From Lepraria neglecta (taxonomy: Eukaryota > Ascomycota > Lecanoromycetes > Lecanorales > Stereocaulaceae): 64,000 bases of DNA. This document shows, piece after piece, positions 1 to 10,709 of this stretch. The notes below the pieces were generated by a model. It saw only the letters and a list, made by a program, of their open reading frames with translations. It was not told the DNA's origin and made no database searches. The stretch is taken from contig CM065650.1 of NCBI GenBank assembly GCA_033220425.1, forward strand, positions 2,976,001 to 3,040,000, written 5' to 3'. Within the stretch, counting starts at the first letter, position 1. Each line of letters starts with the position of its first letter. Both the position numbers and the translations under genes were made by a program.

Positions 1-1157
1 TTCGCTGTGCACAGATATAAGGGGTTCAGGCCCCCAGGCTATGGCTCGGAGGACAAGAACAAGCTCAGTCCAGAAGAATTAAGAGCTATCCAAATCAAGG
101 ACTGATTAGAGTGTTCGGTATCGAAAATGCTTCCACCACAAGCGACAAGGGACACCGTCTCGCTTTCAAGGTATAGGCAAAGAAAAAGATGTCCACTGTG
201 GGGCCTACGGAGTGGAAGCGCATTGCAGAACTATCAGAGCAGCTCATACTCGATACCGTCGACCGCGAATGTGGATGGTTGGCACCTTTCAGCTTGGATT
301 GTATGATTCGCAGTGTCTCCCTCAAGATCACACTCTTCGCGCTGTTCGGCATTGATCCTCTCAAAATCGACAACACGGCCATAATGGACACTTCAGCAGC
401 CATCAATGATCTGTGGGTTGGATCTCAACCGTCAACCTCACCATCAGCATCAAATAAGCGCAAACTCCAGAAGTTTTTAGCCCCGATCTTCCAAGTTGTA
501 GGAACAGGACTACACAAAAACCCACTGACCTTCATCCTTCCAGCTTACGAAACACTCTGACGGGTCGTCCTCTCTTGCCTGATGGAAGTGAATTTTCGCC
601 CAGGAGCTTCACCCGCGAGTAGAGAGGAGCTAGAACGTTTTCTTGCTGAGCCCACGAGATCCAATCTCGAACAGCTAGACCCTGATTCGTCTGCCACTGC
701 AGTGCTAGTAGCTTTTATCGTCAAATAAGCACTCTGCCTTTACACTTCCACGAAGACCGTGTATCGCCGATTCCACATGGAGACCAAAGAGGACTAAGAA
801 ACCGTCGCGGCGGATATCGAAAAGTGCAACCGCGATCCTACCATCTGGAACCCTGATCCCGAACGCTTTGTGCCCTCAAGATAGAGAAATCTGGACAGTG
901 GGGTCGAGCAGGCTTTCCTGGCCTTCGGTCGCTCGCCATTCGCTTGCCCGGCACAATCGGATTATGGACCAATGATAGGGGTCTTAGTCGCAGCCTTTGC
1001 CACTCACACGTCGCCTCAGGAATGGACGCACAAAATTCACCGGGTTGGTTCCGCCATTGGGACGGAGTTGGGTAGAGATGAAGCTTTGATCTCTGATCGG
1101 ACGACACATAATGACATTAGGATTTTCAGGAGACGTTATGGGTCTGACGATCCGTAA
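1..1157 (+). pseudogene. Cytochrome P450 relic, truncated by the window edge
   Basis: All three forward frames together give a recognisable fungal P450, but no frame is open throughout. The longest intact block (189-560) has P450-like helices and ends in ILPAYETL, which resembles the I-helix ExT region. Further on are a PERF-type motif (NPDPERFVPS, near 855-880) and a haem-ligand loop (FLAFGRSPFACPA, near 917-955) with the expected Phe, Gly and Cys. At least four in-frame stops lie between these blocks (near 558, 726, 796 and 883), and one or more frame changes occur near 190. Several stops differ from Gln or Arg codons by one C-to-T change. The 5' part lies outside the window. P450s are haem monooxygenases usually anchored in the ER. 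I see no intact reductase or biosynthetic partner beside it. The P450 identity is fairly sure; the subfamily is unknown. Confidence 0.75.
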
Positions 1158-1331
1158 GTTGGAAGGAGCACAGGAGATTGGTGTCGGGGGAGATAGTCGA
1201 CTTGGATTTGCTTGCGCATAGACTTTCCTCGTTCATAATCACAGCCATTATGATACAGGCTTACCGGCCTCCTCTGAAGCAGGAAGCAGAAGAATCCAGT
1301 ACTTGGCCTAGAAGTAGAGATCATAATCAAA

Positions 1332-2387
1332 TCATTCTAGGGCTTTCCTCACCTTCCAAACAATTGCAACAACAAAGAAAGTCCCATCCTCCCACTTGGG
1401 TTCCATGTTCCTTCCAGAGTCAAGCGGACCAGTCCACTTGCTCTCCTTCAAGTCCTCCTCGGCAACAAGAACCTTCCCATTCCCTATATCAGAGACATAC
1501 TCCCTAAGGCGCTTAACGAGAGGTGCCAAAGCAGCATTTTCCTCCTCGTTCGCCTCCAACTCCATTGTCAAAACCTCCAAGCCGCCAAAAACATTTTCCC
1601 AGTGCTGATTTTCCAACATTGTCTCCAGGTCGAACTTCGCACCAGAGGCACCCCATACAAATTCCCAATCCAAATCTGCAAGCGTAAAAGTCAACGTCTT
1701 GGGGAACGGCCCTCTCATATGCCCCCACGGAGTGCCCCTCTTCTACTACGTGCAGGCGTTGCGGAGGAAACCCAGCTCGGTCAGCGCGCTGTAACCCAAA
1801 TAAGTCCCCGGATCCTTTGCAATCAAAGTGTTGCGATGAACGAAGATGTGCACATGCTGCACAGCTGCAAGATCCGCCGAGGCCAAACGTCTGAAGTAGT
1901 TCCAAGTGATGGGCGTAGCATCTAAAGACGTCCTTATACCGTTGTAGTACAGGAAATCCGTGTTGATGGCCGCAGGGAACAAACGTGTTTAATTGTAGAT
2001 GAGGCGGCAGGTGCGTAGGAGAGCTGTATCGGTGCGTAAATAGTGGAAGAAGTCTGGGCGAATCTGTGCGTATGGATGATAGCAGGCGTTTAGGTTGTCG
2101 TAGTAGACGTAGTCGTTCCACTGTCTTCCATGGAGATGCTTATACGCCTCGATGTTATGAGTACGAGGTCTGCTTTGGTCTACGTAGGACGTGAGAGCGA
2201 GTTTAGAAATAATGTCTCGGATCTCTGGAGGGATCTTGAAGAAGACACAGGCTAATTGTGGGTTGGTGGGAATTAGTTTGGAGGGTCTTTTTCTGCGTCT
2301 TGGTCGCAGTCTTTCTGATTTGAGGTATTCTCTGGTAGTCTTCCCAGGCGTATAGCACTCAGGTGGAGATTCCCTCCTCATTCTCAT
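1332..2387 (-). pseudogene. 2EXR/F-box-like domain protein, interrupted by in-frame stops
   Basis: One minus-strand frame reads as a typical fungal 2EXR-type protein (a family named for a short N-terminal motif; function unknown). After a basic start (RRRKRPSKL) comes FFKIPPEIRDIISKLALT, the family signature, then a region rich in Tyr and Arg, and FLYYNG and FRRLAS segments leading to a Glu-rich C-terminus. The frame is constant from 2387 to 1332 but is cut by a TAA near 1987-1989 and two adjacent TAG codons near 1743-1748. All three could come from Gln codons by single C-to-T changes. A 37-nt GT-AG segment could in theory remove the TAG pair, but that is shorter than normal fungal introns. 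I chose Met at 2387 because the frame has no ATG further upstream. I call it a recent pseudogene; sequencing error is the main alternative. Confidence 0.65.
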
Positions 2388-3121
2388 GGTTATCGTCCGG
2401 TAAATAAGGAGTGTATGGAAGGTGTGAGGGTGAGGGGCGATCAGGCTACCATCCAACTAGCTCCCCACGGAATTAACTCCGCTGTATCCATTACTATCCT
2501 GCCGTTATTTTGGTCTTATTGAGCACGGGCTTTCACTTATTCTAGCTCTGATAGGACTGAGAAGAATCCTTCGCGTTGAATCCTCCCAGGCGGTAAGGCT
2601 AGACGGCAATACTCGTTTCAAGCTCCAGGCTTGGGTCTGCCATAGAAACCCACAGTTGTTATAACGAACTTGTAGGTTCGCTGTTCCTCTTTCATTCCTT
2701 TTTAAAGAGAGACTGAGCCAGTAACGAAGGTGCACAAAGTGATATCTTTCTCCTGATTGGCTACTACTGCATGCTATTTCCCTTGTCACTTATACCCAAC
2801 TCATGTTTGTGGGTTTCTTCCATCTTCCACCCGAAGTGTGTCCCGAGAATGTCGACAACCTTGCTGAATGTACCTGGTGGACTCCTGCCTGAGATTGAAA
2901 AGGGTGAAGCTTCATCTTGTACCACTGACGTGGGAGTTTCAGATCCCATCAGCCAGCGGCTCCAGTGTTATTGTGTCTGTGTTAAGTGGAAAGAAGTATT
3001 CTTGCCGCACTTAGCGCTGTGCCATATGGACAGCCTTCCAGAACAACAAAAACGAGGCTCTCAAGTCCTATCTCTACTGTCTATGCAATCCGTAGGGGAT
3101 TTTGCAACCATAGCCGCCGAC
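2388..3121. other. No convincing gene
   Basis: Both strands hold short open frames (plus strand 2771-3124, minus strand 2764-2949) with no recognisable domain. The plus-strand frame runs into the acidic block that follows, separated by one TGA at 3122, so it may be a decayed upstream part of that locus. Confidence 0.3.
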
Positions 3122-3124
3122 TGA

Positions 3125-3829
3125 CCAGCGGAGCGAGAGCTCACCGGCGAAAGATATGAACTCCAGCAGGGAGACATCTCAAGTTTTACAGAAGAATCTG
3201 ACTCTGGCTCTGAATTTGACGTCGCTGAAGCAGTCGACCTCGAGGGTGGCAAGAATTGTCCAGATTACAATCCTGATCAGGAGCCCGAGACCTACGAGGA
3301 CTCAAGCGATGCCGAGTCGTGGATCGAGGCGGATACCACAGAGTCTACTGAAGGACTACACCCACGATTGTACGAAAGATTGGAAATCTCCAAGGTCAAG
3401 AACCACGTAGTGTCTTCTGAATTATTCGAGGATTCAGAAATAACGCGTATGCTCCCAATGTTTATTCAGACGAACAAGAAATGCTGACCGTCATATTTAG
3501 CATGTTCCACCATAGCTCCTTACCTAATTCTATTCCAGATCCCATTTCGAGGACAAATTCCACTAAAGGGAAACATGGAAGCTGACGACGACGCACCATT
3601 TATCGAAATGTTCCATCGATATGCATACTTAACCTCGCATGAACGTTATCGACACACTTCCGCCTACAAGCAACGGGATCCCTCGCTACCGCGTTACCTG
3701 CTTGTTCAGGAATTCCAAGATTTCTGGGAGGATCTGGAGTTGAAGAAGAAGCAAGCAAAGCTTTCTTGGCTGAAACATGGCTGGCATGGAGTGAAAGCCG
3801 AATTCTTTAAAAGCTGTGCGGATGCTTGA
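3125..3829 (+). pseudogene. Acidic hypothetical protein, probably broken or poorly modelled
   Basis: The frame at 3125-3487 encodes a strongly acidic, Ser/Asp/Glu-rich stretch (for example EESDSGSEFD, YEDSSDAESW), the composition of a disordered nuclear-type protein. The same frame reopens at 3575-3829, giving 84 residues with ordered-looking aromatic content (FHRYAYLTSHERYRH, FQDFWEDLELKKKQ). A TGA near 3485 separates the two. A GT-AG pair at 3447-3538 would remove it but puts the downstream exon out of frame. No start codon opens the acidic block, which is preceded by a TGA at 3122. I recognise no family. The composition contrast supports real coding ancestry, but intactness is doubtful. 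Confidence 0.35.
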
Positions 3830-4295
3830 ACAACTGTTTGGGAATAGTGTAGATTAAGTGTTCCGATGAGCCTTGTCCTAAGATACATTGATGCGAGGTG
3901 AAGAGGGCAAGAGGATATTCTCGGTTCTAGCTCGCCTTTTACGCTTCTGCATCGCAGGGGGGTATTGAGGCGAGGTGGGACCTGCTTAGATAGACATTTC
4001 AGGGCAACTATGTTTAGTACAGACGTGGCTATCAAAGAAATGCTTGAGCAAAGATGATGCCCAGGGCATTACCTTTATAGCTTCTCCATTGTCTCAGAGC
4101 GGAAATACGGTTCTTCCGAGACACATTGTACCTCATTGTCGCCTTTCTCAATGGGACTGTTCTATTGTTGACACCTCCAAGATCTGATATATATCTTCGC
4201 TCGCTTCAGCTCTTCCTCGCTTTTCCTTCTCGCATCTCCAACAGACCATCCTACAGGCCGTTCTACATATCAAAAAGATAAATAGAATCACCACT
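3830..4295. other. Intergenic, nothing recognised
   Basis: Short frames only. The last 100 bases are pyrimidine-rich (tcttcctcgcttttccttctcgcatctcc in part), as in a fungal promoter/5' leader, which suits a gene starting at 4296 or 4300. Confidence 0.3.
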
Positions 4296-4646
4296 ATGGA
4301 TGCCTTCATCGACGGCTTCATCGACTACACTTGCGCCAGACTCATCGGACGATTCACTCGCCGAACCGCTCTCCCTCACCCAACAGCCTCTGGAACTCGG
4401 GATCTCAGCCAGCAAGGTACAGCTAATTTCATAACCAGTTTGGATGACACTAAATCTCCAAAGGTGACAGCTTTTGCTTTTAATCTTTCCTATGGGCGAC
4501 ACCTCGCGGCTGAGAGGGAGCGCCACTCGAAGCCAAATCCAACAGCTGAGGCTGAGTATCGATGGGCGGCTCAGCACGATCAGAAGCGATCGAGGAAGTA
4601 CCTCATGAAGACGCGGAAGAGGTTACAGAAGGTGAGGAGAGCGTGA
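4296..4646 (+). CDS. Small basic hypothetical protein
   Basis: An uninterrupted frame gives 116 residues ending in a highly basic segment (HDQKRSRKYLMKTRKRLQKVRRA). An alternative model starts at the ATG at 4300. It gives an acidic 39-residue N-terminus (MPSSTASSTTLAPDSSDD...) and splices a 47-nt intron (GTACAG...AAG, 4417-4463, phase 0) into the same basic C-terminus, about 100 residues in all. The spliced model has the more natural composition (acidic head, basic tail) and an intron of normal size. A CT-rich leader lies just upstream. No domain is recognised. A short, basic, charged protein of this kind could bind nucleic acid, but that is only a guess. Confidence 0.45.
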   Translation: MDAFIDGFIDYTCARLIGRFTRRTALPHPTASGTRDLSQQGTANFITSLDDTKSPKVTAFAFNLSYGRHLAAERERHSKPNPTAEAEYRWAAQHDQKRSRKYLMKTRKRLQKVRRA

Positions 4647-5104
4647 GTGCGTGTAGAGCGATCTTTTTGGCCTTTGAGTTGAGGATGCATGAACAGTTAG
4701 AAGGACGAAGCAGCAACGAGACTGTTCTTGCATGTGCTCTAGTTGAATCTATGTTGAACTGGTAGTGTGTTGCAAGTCTTTTTCGCACGTAGTTTAGCAG
4801 GAAGCGCGTCAATGCAAATATGAATGAGCAGCAAGCCTACGAAGTTTCCGTGGCGGTGGTCCAGAGAGCACGCCGTATCAGTGTTCATTGAGCAGAGGTT
4901 TGCAACATCTATATGAACACTTGAATTTGAAACAGTTTGTTTCGTATGACAAAGAAGCATGAGCTAGCCGATAACATGCATGCTAAAATTTGATGATCGA
5001 ACTTTGATAACAGAGGACTCCATCGGTACACCTGTCCACTGCATCGCTAAGCTAAATCTATGTGCCTCGCACCTGTCACGAGCCAAGCCTGCGTCGGATC
5101 CAAG
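4647..5104. other. Intergenic, nothing recognised
   Basis: Only short overlapping frames on both strands with unbalanced composition. No RNA gene or repeat seen. Confidence 0.3.
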
Positions 5105-5918
5105 TCAACCAAAAGAGGAGAAACGCTCGACTTTGCTGCTCTCAGCTTGGGTCTCGTCGACTGCTATCTCCTCGCACTCCTCGTCTGTGACCTCCTCAAC
5201 CACCTCCCATTCATCGATCTTCTTAGGCTTTACTGCTATTTTATCACTCGCCGCCTCCAGTAGCCTCTTCCCTTTTGTCTTTTTAGCATGTGTCGGGAGT
5301 TTTTTATACTGATGGTCACTATCACCGTCGACTGCTATGCGTTATTGCATCCAAAACTCGATATAGTCTTCGACGTGGCCTGCCATCATGTCAGAGCCCT
5401 CCCAGCCACCATACTGGACGTTGAAGCATGCAGTTACTTATAGCCATCTCTCTCGACATACCAACCGGTACACTACCCCTCATGACTATACATTCCATTT
5501 GCTCCCTGCCCACTTCTTCTAGCGGGTGCTTTTCGTCGAGCCAATCTACCATGGAGAGGTGACCGTTGAATTTCTCGCCTAGGTGACACAGCGTACCCAG
5601 TTTGATACCCTTTCTGATGAAGCTGTCATCGATTAAGTAGTGGCTTTTAGCATGATACTCGGTGCAGACTGCCGCTGCGTAGCGCTTGGGTGCCGCCTTC
5701 CTATGGGCTGTCGGCGGGGATGGAGTGCGACTTTGAGTGGGAGGAGAGCTGGTGGTGGGTTAGTTTGGGAAACCAGAGAGCGGGGCGAGTGGATTTCTGG
5801 TTGACCGAAGAGTTGGCAGTATGTTGAAGAATGGGATAGAGCTGAACGGTGAACGACCGTCTGATTGCATGGGAGGCGCAATGTCTACGGACAGTTGCTT
5901 CAATAGACCACCGAACAT
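5105..5918 (-). pseudogene. Unrecognised protein, interrupted frame
   Basis: On the minus strand an ATG at 5918 opens MFGGLLKQLSVDIAPP... and the same frame continues past one TAA (near 5760) into a well-ordered block (SHYLIDDSFIRKGIKLGTLC, then HLSMVDWLDEKHPLEEVGRE). After a frame change near 5430 it reads YGGWEGSDMMAGHVEDYIEFWM. One further TAA near 5340 precedes a charged C-terminus (KKIDEWEVVEEVTDEECEE) ending at 5105. The residues look like a folded domain followed by a disordered acidic tail, but I do not recognise the family. Two of the stops could derive from CAA. The frame change might be a short intron (GTAACT...CCAG, about 28 nt, too short to be comfortable). Diverged repeats lie directly upstream at 5924-6214. 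Confidence 0.45.
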
Positions 5919-5923
5919 CTTGA

Positions 5924-6214
5924 TTCGGCGGACCAAGAAGCTTGAGGTCTGTCAATACCAGTATTAAAAGAGCTGTAGGTTTACCAATGCTCGAAAAAGA
6001 GGAGCAGAGGGAATGTACCTCGGATTAAACTGGGAGCTGGACGGATGTCAGTATCAGAAGCAGAGAAGCAGGAAAGATACTTACATTGACGGCGGTAGAG
6101 CAGCAGAAGTGTACTTTCGGCTGACCAGGAAGCTTTGGGTGTGTCAACACCTGAAGTGGAGGAGTAGGACGAGAGCCTGTTTGACTGCCCAGTGAGCTGG
6201 AGGTCTGTCAACAC
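5924..6214. repeat. Three diverged copies of a 31-35-bp unit
   Basis: A similar 31-35-bp block occurs at 5924-5958, 6116-6150 and 6184-6214. The shared core on the plus strand is (t/c)tcggc(g/t)gacca(a/g)gaagctt followed by g(g/t)gt(c/g)tgtcaa(t/c)ac. On the minus strand the first two copies encode G-(V/I)-D-(T/R)-P-(K/Q)-ASWSAES and the third VDRPPAHWAV. The copies are imperfect, which suggests an old local duplication at the head of the decayed gene below 5918. Confidence 0.55.
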
Positions 6215-7573
6215 GAAGAGCACTTGAGGAGCACGTATGTCGATGCTGATTTCGGTAGAGCACGAAGAGTGTTTGTTGTGTGTTGTTGAAATGAGCAGTG
6301 TACTTACCAATTCTTGCTTCGGTCCGTAGAGGATTTGTGTACCTGAAAATGACTAGTAACAGTCGATCTCCGGAAGCCAAGAAGACTGGAGTTCTAACGG
6401 AGGGGATTTGCTTTTGGGACCGAGCGTTGAGAACGCCAAGATTGCTGAAGACGCCGAAATTTGGCGAAGCGTGTTGACGATGAAATTGGAGTGTTGTGTA
6501 GGAGGGATGAAGGATGGGAGAAACCATTATGAAAGATTCGAACCCAGAATCCATGTCGCCGAAGACTCATACAAAATGTTTCAAGCCATCAGTCACATTC
6601 GCACGAACAGCCAATTATGTATATAGCCCTGGAGTACGGATCATGGCGAGAGATAAGGTTTAGATCTAGATTCTTTGGTACGAGGTTAGATATCTATACA
6701 GCAAGTATCTTGCGAACACAGTATCTCGACAGTCAACATGTGGAGGAAAGAGCCATTTTCTGTCCTGATATATAGTCTTCTGCTTGCTTGTCTACCTACT
6801 TGTCGGCCTTCCGAAGGTGTATTCGATTATGAACTGTCCTCGTGATGGCAATCAAGGAGACAAAAATTGACTGACCCAGTGGCGGAGTGTGGTTCCGCAG
6901 CAGACAGTGAAACTTGATCTTTTTCTTCGAATGCAGCCGACTAGAAATAAATAGATCTAGTGGGGTAGTGTGGTAAAATATGGACAAGCAAGCTCGGTCA
7001 TTTGACCTATTTTCTTTGAAAAGGCCGCAAAAACGTTTGAGAGCAAACATTGGTGACGAGTGCAAAACGCCACCACCTACCTGCTCTCACATGATGGCTC
7101 CTCAAATAGCGATTTTATCGCTATACCCGGTAACAGGTTTCTCAATTCAGCGATTTTATTCCTGGAACGATTCATCTTAACGTTCTTGCCCAACGCTCCA
7201 TGAAGGGTATGATCTGAACATGTCATGCAGGTAGCTGCTTGATGGTCACAAGATGCTGGGGGTAGCGAATTATTTTTATTATCCACCGACTGTGACCAAT
7301 CGGTCAACACGTCCTGAAAAGAATCTCCAGGAGATGGCTCGATTTTCAGGACTGCAGGGGGTAGGAAACCTTCAGGGGAGATGATTGACGGTTACTCGCC
7401 TAGAGCTTTCCCTGGAAATTAGGCCTTGTGCAGGTTTAGGGCAAAGCTATAGGGAAGCCTTTAGGGCCCGTTTCAGGAAGCGGATCGGCTAGAGCTTGGC
7501 GGTTATTCCTACCGAAAAGCTCGAGGTCTCTTTGACCACACATATTATTGCCATGTCTCGATAGAAGAATACC
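6215..7573. other. Gene-poor stretch, nothing firm
   Basis: Several 60-136-residue frames occur on both strands, none with a domain, a plausible promoter or consistent splice sites. The block just before 7574 has no obvious TATA box. Part of it may be remnant coding DNA belonging to the decayed locus on its left. Confidence 0.3.
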
Positions 7574-9187
7574 ATGCCTCGAGACCCGCTCATAGGCTTG
7601 GTTGGCAAGCCATCATCAGGCAAATCGACCACATTGAACAGGTGCTACAGTCTCAGATCCGTTATCAAGAATTCTCTCTGACTACTCTTGGCCAATTCTA
7701 GCCTCACAGATGCCAGCTCTAAAGTCGGCAAGTCCATCGTGCTTTCAGGTCGAGTCATGACTGACGCAGCATAGGTAACTTTCCGTAAGACCATTTCTCT
7801 CTCGCCCTCCACCACACGCTTATCAAGGCTAGGTTCACTACAATCGACCCTCAACGAGCAATAGGCTACCTCCAAATCGACTGTGCCTGCTCCCGCTACA
7901 ACGTCTCCGATCGATGTAAGCCCAATTACGGCGCATGTATACAAGGGAAGAGATCGGTACCAATAGAGCTTCTAGACGTTGCCGGGCTAGTACCTGGTGC
8001 ACATGAAGGAAAAGGCTTGGGAAACAAGTTCTTGGACGACTTGAGACATGCAGATGCATTGATACATGTTGTTGACGTCAGCGGGACTACGGATGCGGAG
8101 GGTAAGATCTGGTCGGAGGGCAATTCAGGGAGGACTGAAATGCTAAAAAAAATCCCGGTCAGGAAAGGCTACGAGAGGATATGATCCCTCACAAGACATA
8201 ATATGGCTACGGTCAGAGATAGTGAGATGGATAGAAGGCAATTTGATGGAGAAATGGTGACTCTCGAAGCAGCGAATTCTCTCGCTAGAAGCTGACCCGT
8301 GTGCAGGGGCTCCATAAAGCGCCGCCATGTCGCGATCAGTACGCTCTACCATCTGCCATCAACTTTGCCATAGCTGACTCTCGAAGAGGCCAACCCGGTC
8401 GAAACCCTACAAAACCAATTCTCCGGCTATGGATCCACACCCCAAACTGTCGCCCGCACACTTGACCGCCTAAAGCTCAAAGAGCCGCTTGAACACTGGT
8501 CGCCAGAGACCATAGCCTCCGTTGTCAACGCTTTCACCGATGAGAAGTTCCCCACAGTCTTTGCCCTGAACAAAATCGACCACCCAGACGCAGATAAGAA
8601 TATTGCCAAAATCGCCAAGATGCAAGACCCACAGTCGATAGTCCTGTGCTCGGCGATATCCGAGGTGTTCTTGAGGAAGCTGGCAAAGCAGGGCTTTGTG
8701 CGATACGTGGAAGGGAGCGAGTTTGTGGATACCAGAGAAGACCTGCTTGAGATGGGAGAAGCAGATGGTGGAGGGTTAAAAGAGCTGGATGAGAAGCTGA
8801 AGACACGGATTGAGAACTTGAAAGATATGGTACTTTATCGATTCGGCTCTACGGGCGTGGTGCAGGTGCTTTCAAGATCAGCGAAGCTCTTGGGTCTGGT
8901 TCCTGTGTTTCCAGTGAGGAACATACATGGTTTTGGGGCTGGAGCTGGAAACGATAAAGTATTTAGGGACTGTGTGCTGGTGAAGAAAGGGACGACTGTG
9001 AGGGAATGTGCGAGGAAGATTATGGGAGACGCTCCTTTGGCTTATGTGGAAGGTGCGGGAGGGGTGAGAGTCTCAGAAGATGAGGTCGTGGAGATTGGGA
9101 AGAATGATGTAAGTGATCCATCCCTGACTACATTGGCGGTCCTTACATAATATGTCACAGGTATTGTCATTTAAGGTCGGTCGATGA
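7574..9187 (+). CDS. Ygr210-like Obg-family GTPase
   Basis: Eight exons encode a 415-residue P-loop GTPase of the Obg/YchF group, closest to the fungal Ygr210 family (ribosome-linked by homology; cellular role little known). Exons: 7574-7641, 7702-7727, 7775-7784, 7833-8101, 8163-8256, 8307-8338, 8387-9108, 9161-9187. G1 is GKPSSGKST at residues 11-19. The switch-I stretch VGNFPFTTIDP is assembled from three exons, one only 10 nt. G3 is [18 protein letters not shown]4 is NKID. The family block [18 protein letters not shown] lies mid-protein, and a TGS domain (NIHGFG...VVEIGKNDV) closes it. All exon phases join and the total is divisible by three. The intron after exon 2 begins GCAAGT and ends ATAG, a GC-AG intron. 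It is the one clearly intact gene among the decaying genes on the left. Confidence 0.9.
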
Positions 9188-9744
9188 CAAGAGATGCTTT
9201 CAAAAATTCAATGCTCTTCATTTGGCTGGGATCCTTGCGATGTAGACAATGAATCATGCTGTGAACGAGGTACACTGTATACCGTGGCTGGTGTTGTGAT
9301 CAAATTCTGGTGTACAGAATGGTTGGTGGAGTACGGAAATGGGCCAGTAGGTCCCACGAATAATGTTTCAATGCCAAATAAGGCACAGGACTATAGAACA
9401 GGCATTTGTGTATCAGGTATTACGGTACACATGCTCTTCCTTTGTAAATGCGCAGTATTCGAAAAAGACGGATTGCTGGGCTAGCGCTATCGTCTCGTCA
9501 AGCGTGTCTCCTCTGCCAGCCTCTAGGAGGCTTCTCCTCGCAAAGAACTGTTACGAGGACGCTCTGAGCAATCTTGAGAATTGAAGAAAGCGACATATAT
9601 CAACATGTGGTGTTTCACGCTATACGTCTTTGTTTTACGTGATCAATACCACCGGAGCTATGCAAGAGCTTTTACTGGAACAAGCAATAAAGTAGAGACT
9701 GAACGTAACGAAGCAGCATTGGATGTTTTTAAGATTTAAGGCTC
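9188..9744. other. Intergenic, nothing recognised
   Basis: This is the 3' flank shared by two convergent genes. A 96-residue plus-strand frame (9194-9484) lacks a domain and splice support and is probably chance. Confidence 0.35.
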
Positions 9745-10709
9745 TTATTTTTCGAACCCGCCTTCATCGTGCATCGTCTCCGCAATCTCTTTCATTCCGT
9801 CGACCCATCTGTATGCTTTTGGCGGCATACCTGGACGGTTTCGGAGTCAGTAGTGCGCTTTGAAAGTCAAACAAAACAGCGGTATTGAACGAGAGGGGCG
9901 ACGCTTACCTACGAGTCCTTTGGCAGCCAACTCTCCCGTCTTCGGCGAACACTCCTTCAGATGATCTTGTAAGTGGTCCAGCACGCCGAGCCGATGTGCT
10001 GTGGTGAATGATTGGATTGCTATTGCCTTTTGTGGTGGATGCAAAACATATTTTTAAGCCGCTGGCGGGGCCGATTCTATCTGCTACATGCTTTACATTA
10101 AGAGTTTCAGCGAGTTGAGAGTTGAGTTTGTAAGGCGCAGAGACCACAAGGCTTGGTTTCGTCCAGCTGCCGTCGGCTTGGAGTTTCCGTGCCGCACCGA
10201 TGATCTTTGAATTGCTCAGAACCCAAGACCTCGTCATTCAATGTGTGTGAATTGAATCAACTTACACCACCATCCACAAAACTCACATCCGTACCCTTAA
10301 ACCGCTCCGCAATCCTCATAGCAGTCTTAGGGCTAATAGCATTCAGATCAACATAACACAAACCACGCTCCAGCCTCAACGCCCTCTTTCCAAGCTTGAA
10401 CGAATTCAACATCTTCTCAGCCGTACTAACCGCATCTCGTGGCGGTACGATTGACAAGATGTAATCAACCTCCTGTATAAGGTGCTTGTCTGACTCTACT
10501 AGCTCAATTGAGGCCGCGCGTGCTCGTTGGCGGGTGGATTCGCTTGTCAGAGTCAGTGAATTAATCTGTGATTAGTGAGTGGGCTTGGGGGACATTCTAT
10601 CTGAGACATTTTTTATGACACGACAATTGTGTGCGCTGAGGAGTTCTGCTATCCCAGCGCCCATTTCGCCTATGGAGGCGATGCCGATTGTTGCTAGTGG
10701 TGGTGGCAT
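9745..10709 (-). pseudogene. 6-Phosphogluconate-dehydrogenase-like NAD(P)-binding protein, frameshifted
   Basis: The minus strand encodes a beta-hydroxyacid-dehydrogenase-type protein with the fungal DUF1932-like C-terminal half. It starts MPPPLATIGIASIGEMGAG at 10709, a Rossmann dinucleotide loop, and continues through VDYILSIVPPRDAV and LCYVDLNAISPKTAMRIAERF. After an intron (GTAAGT...AAAG, near 10198-10258) it reads KPSLVVSAPYKL and GPASGLKICFASTTKG, then another intron (CTGAC branch site) before MPPKAYRWVDGMKEIAETMH and a stop at 9745. Near 10035, after TTKG, the expected family frame (AIAIQSFTTAHRLGVLDHL) resumes only in another frame. About 8 nt seem to be missing between two GGC triplets. 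Such enzymes reduce or oxidise small hydroxy acids; the substrate is unknown. The rest is intact, so either the loss is very recent or the frameshift is an error. Confidence 0.7.

Noticed and set aside
6530-6560. Possible tRNA on the minus strand (gggttcgaatc resembles a B box)
   Set aside because: The flanking bases cannot form a 5-bp T stem, and no acceptor stem or A box fits.
7645-8123. Minus-strand frames of 65-99 residues
   Set aside because: They lie over GTPase exons whose plus-strand motifs are unambiguous.
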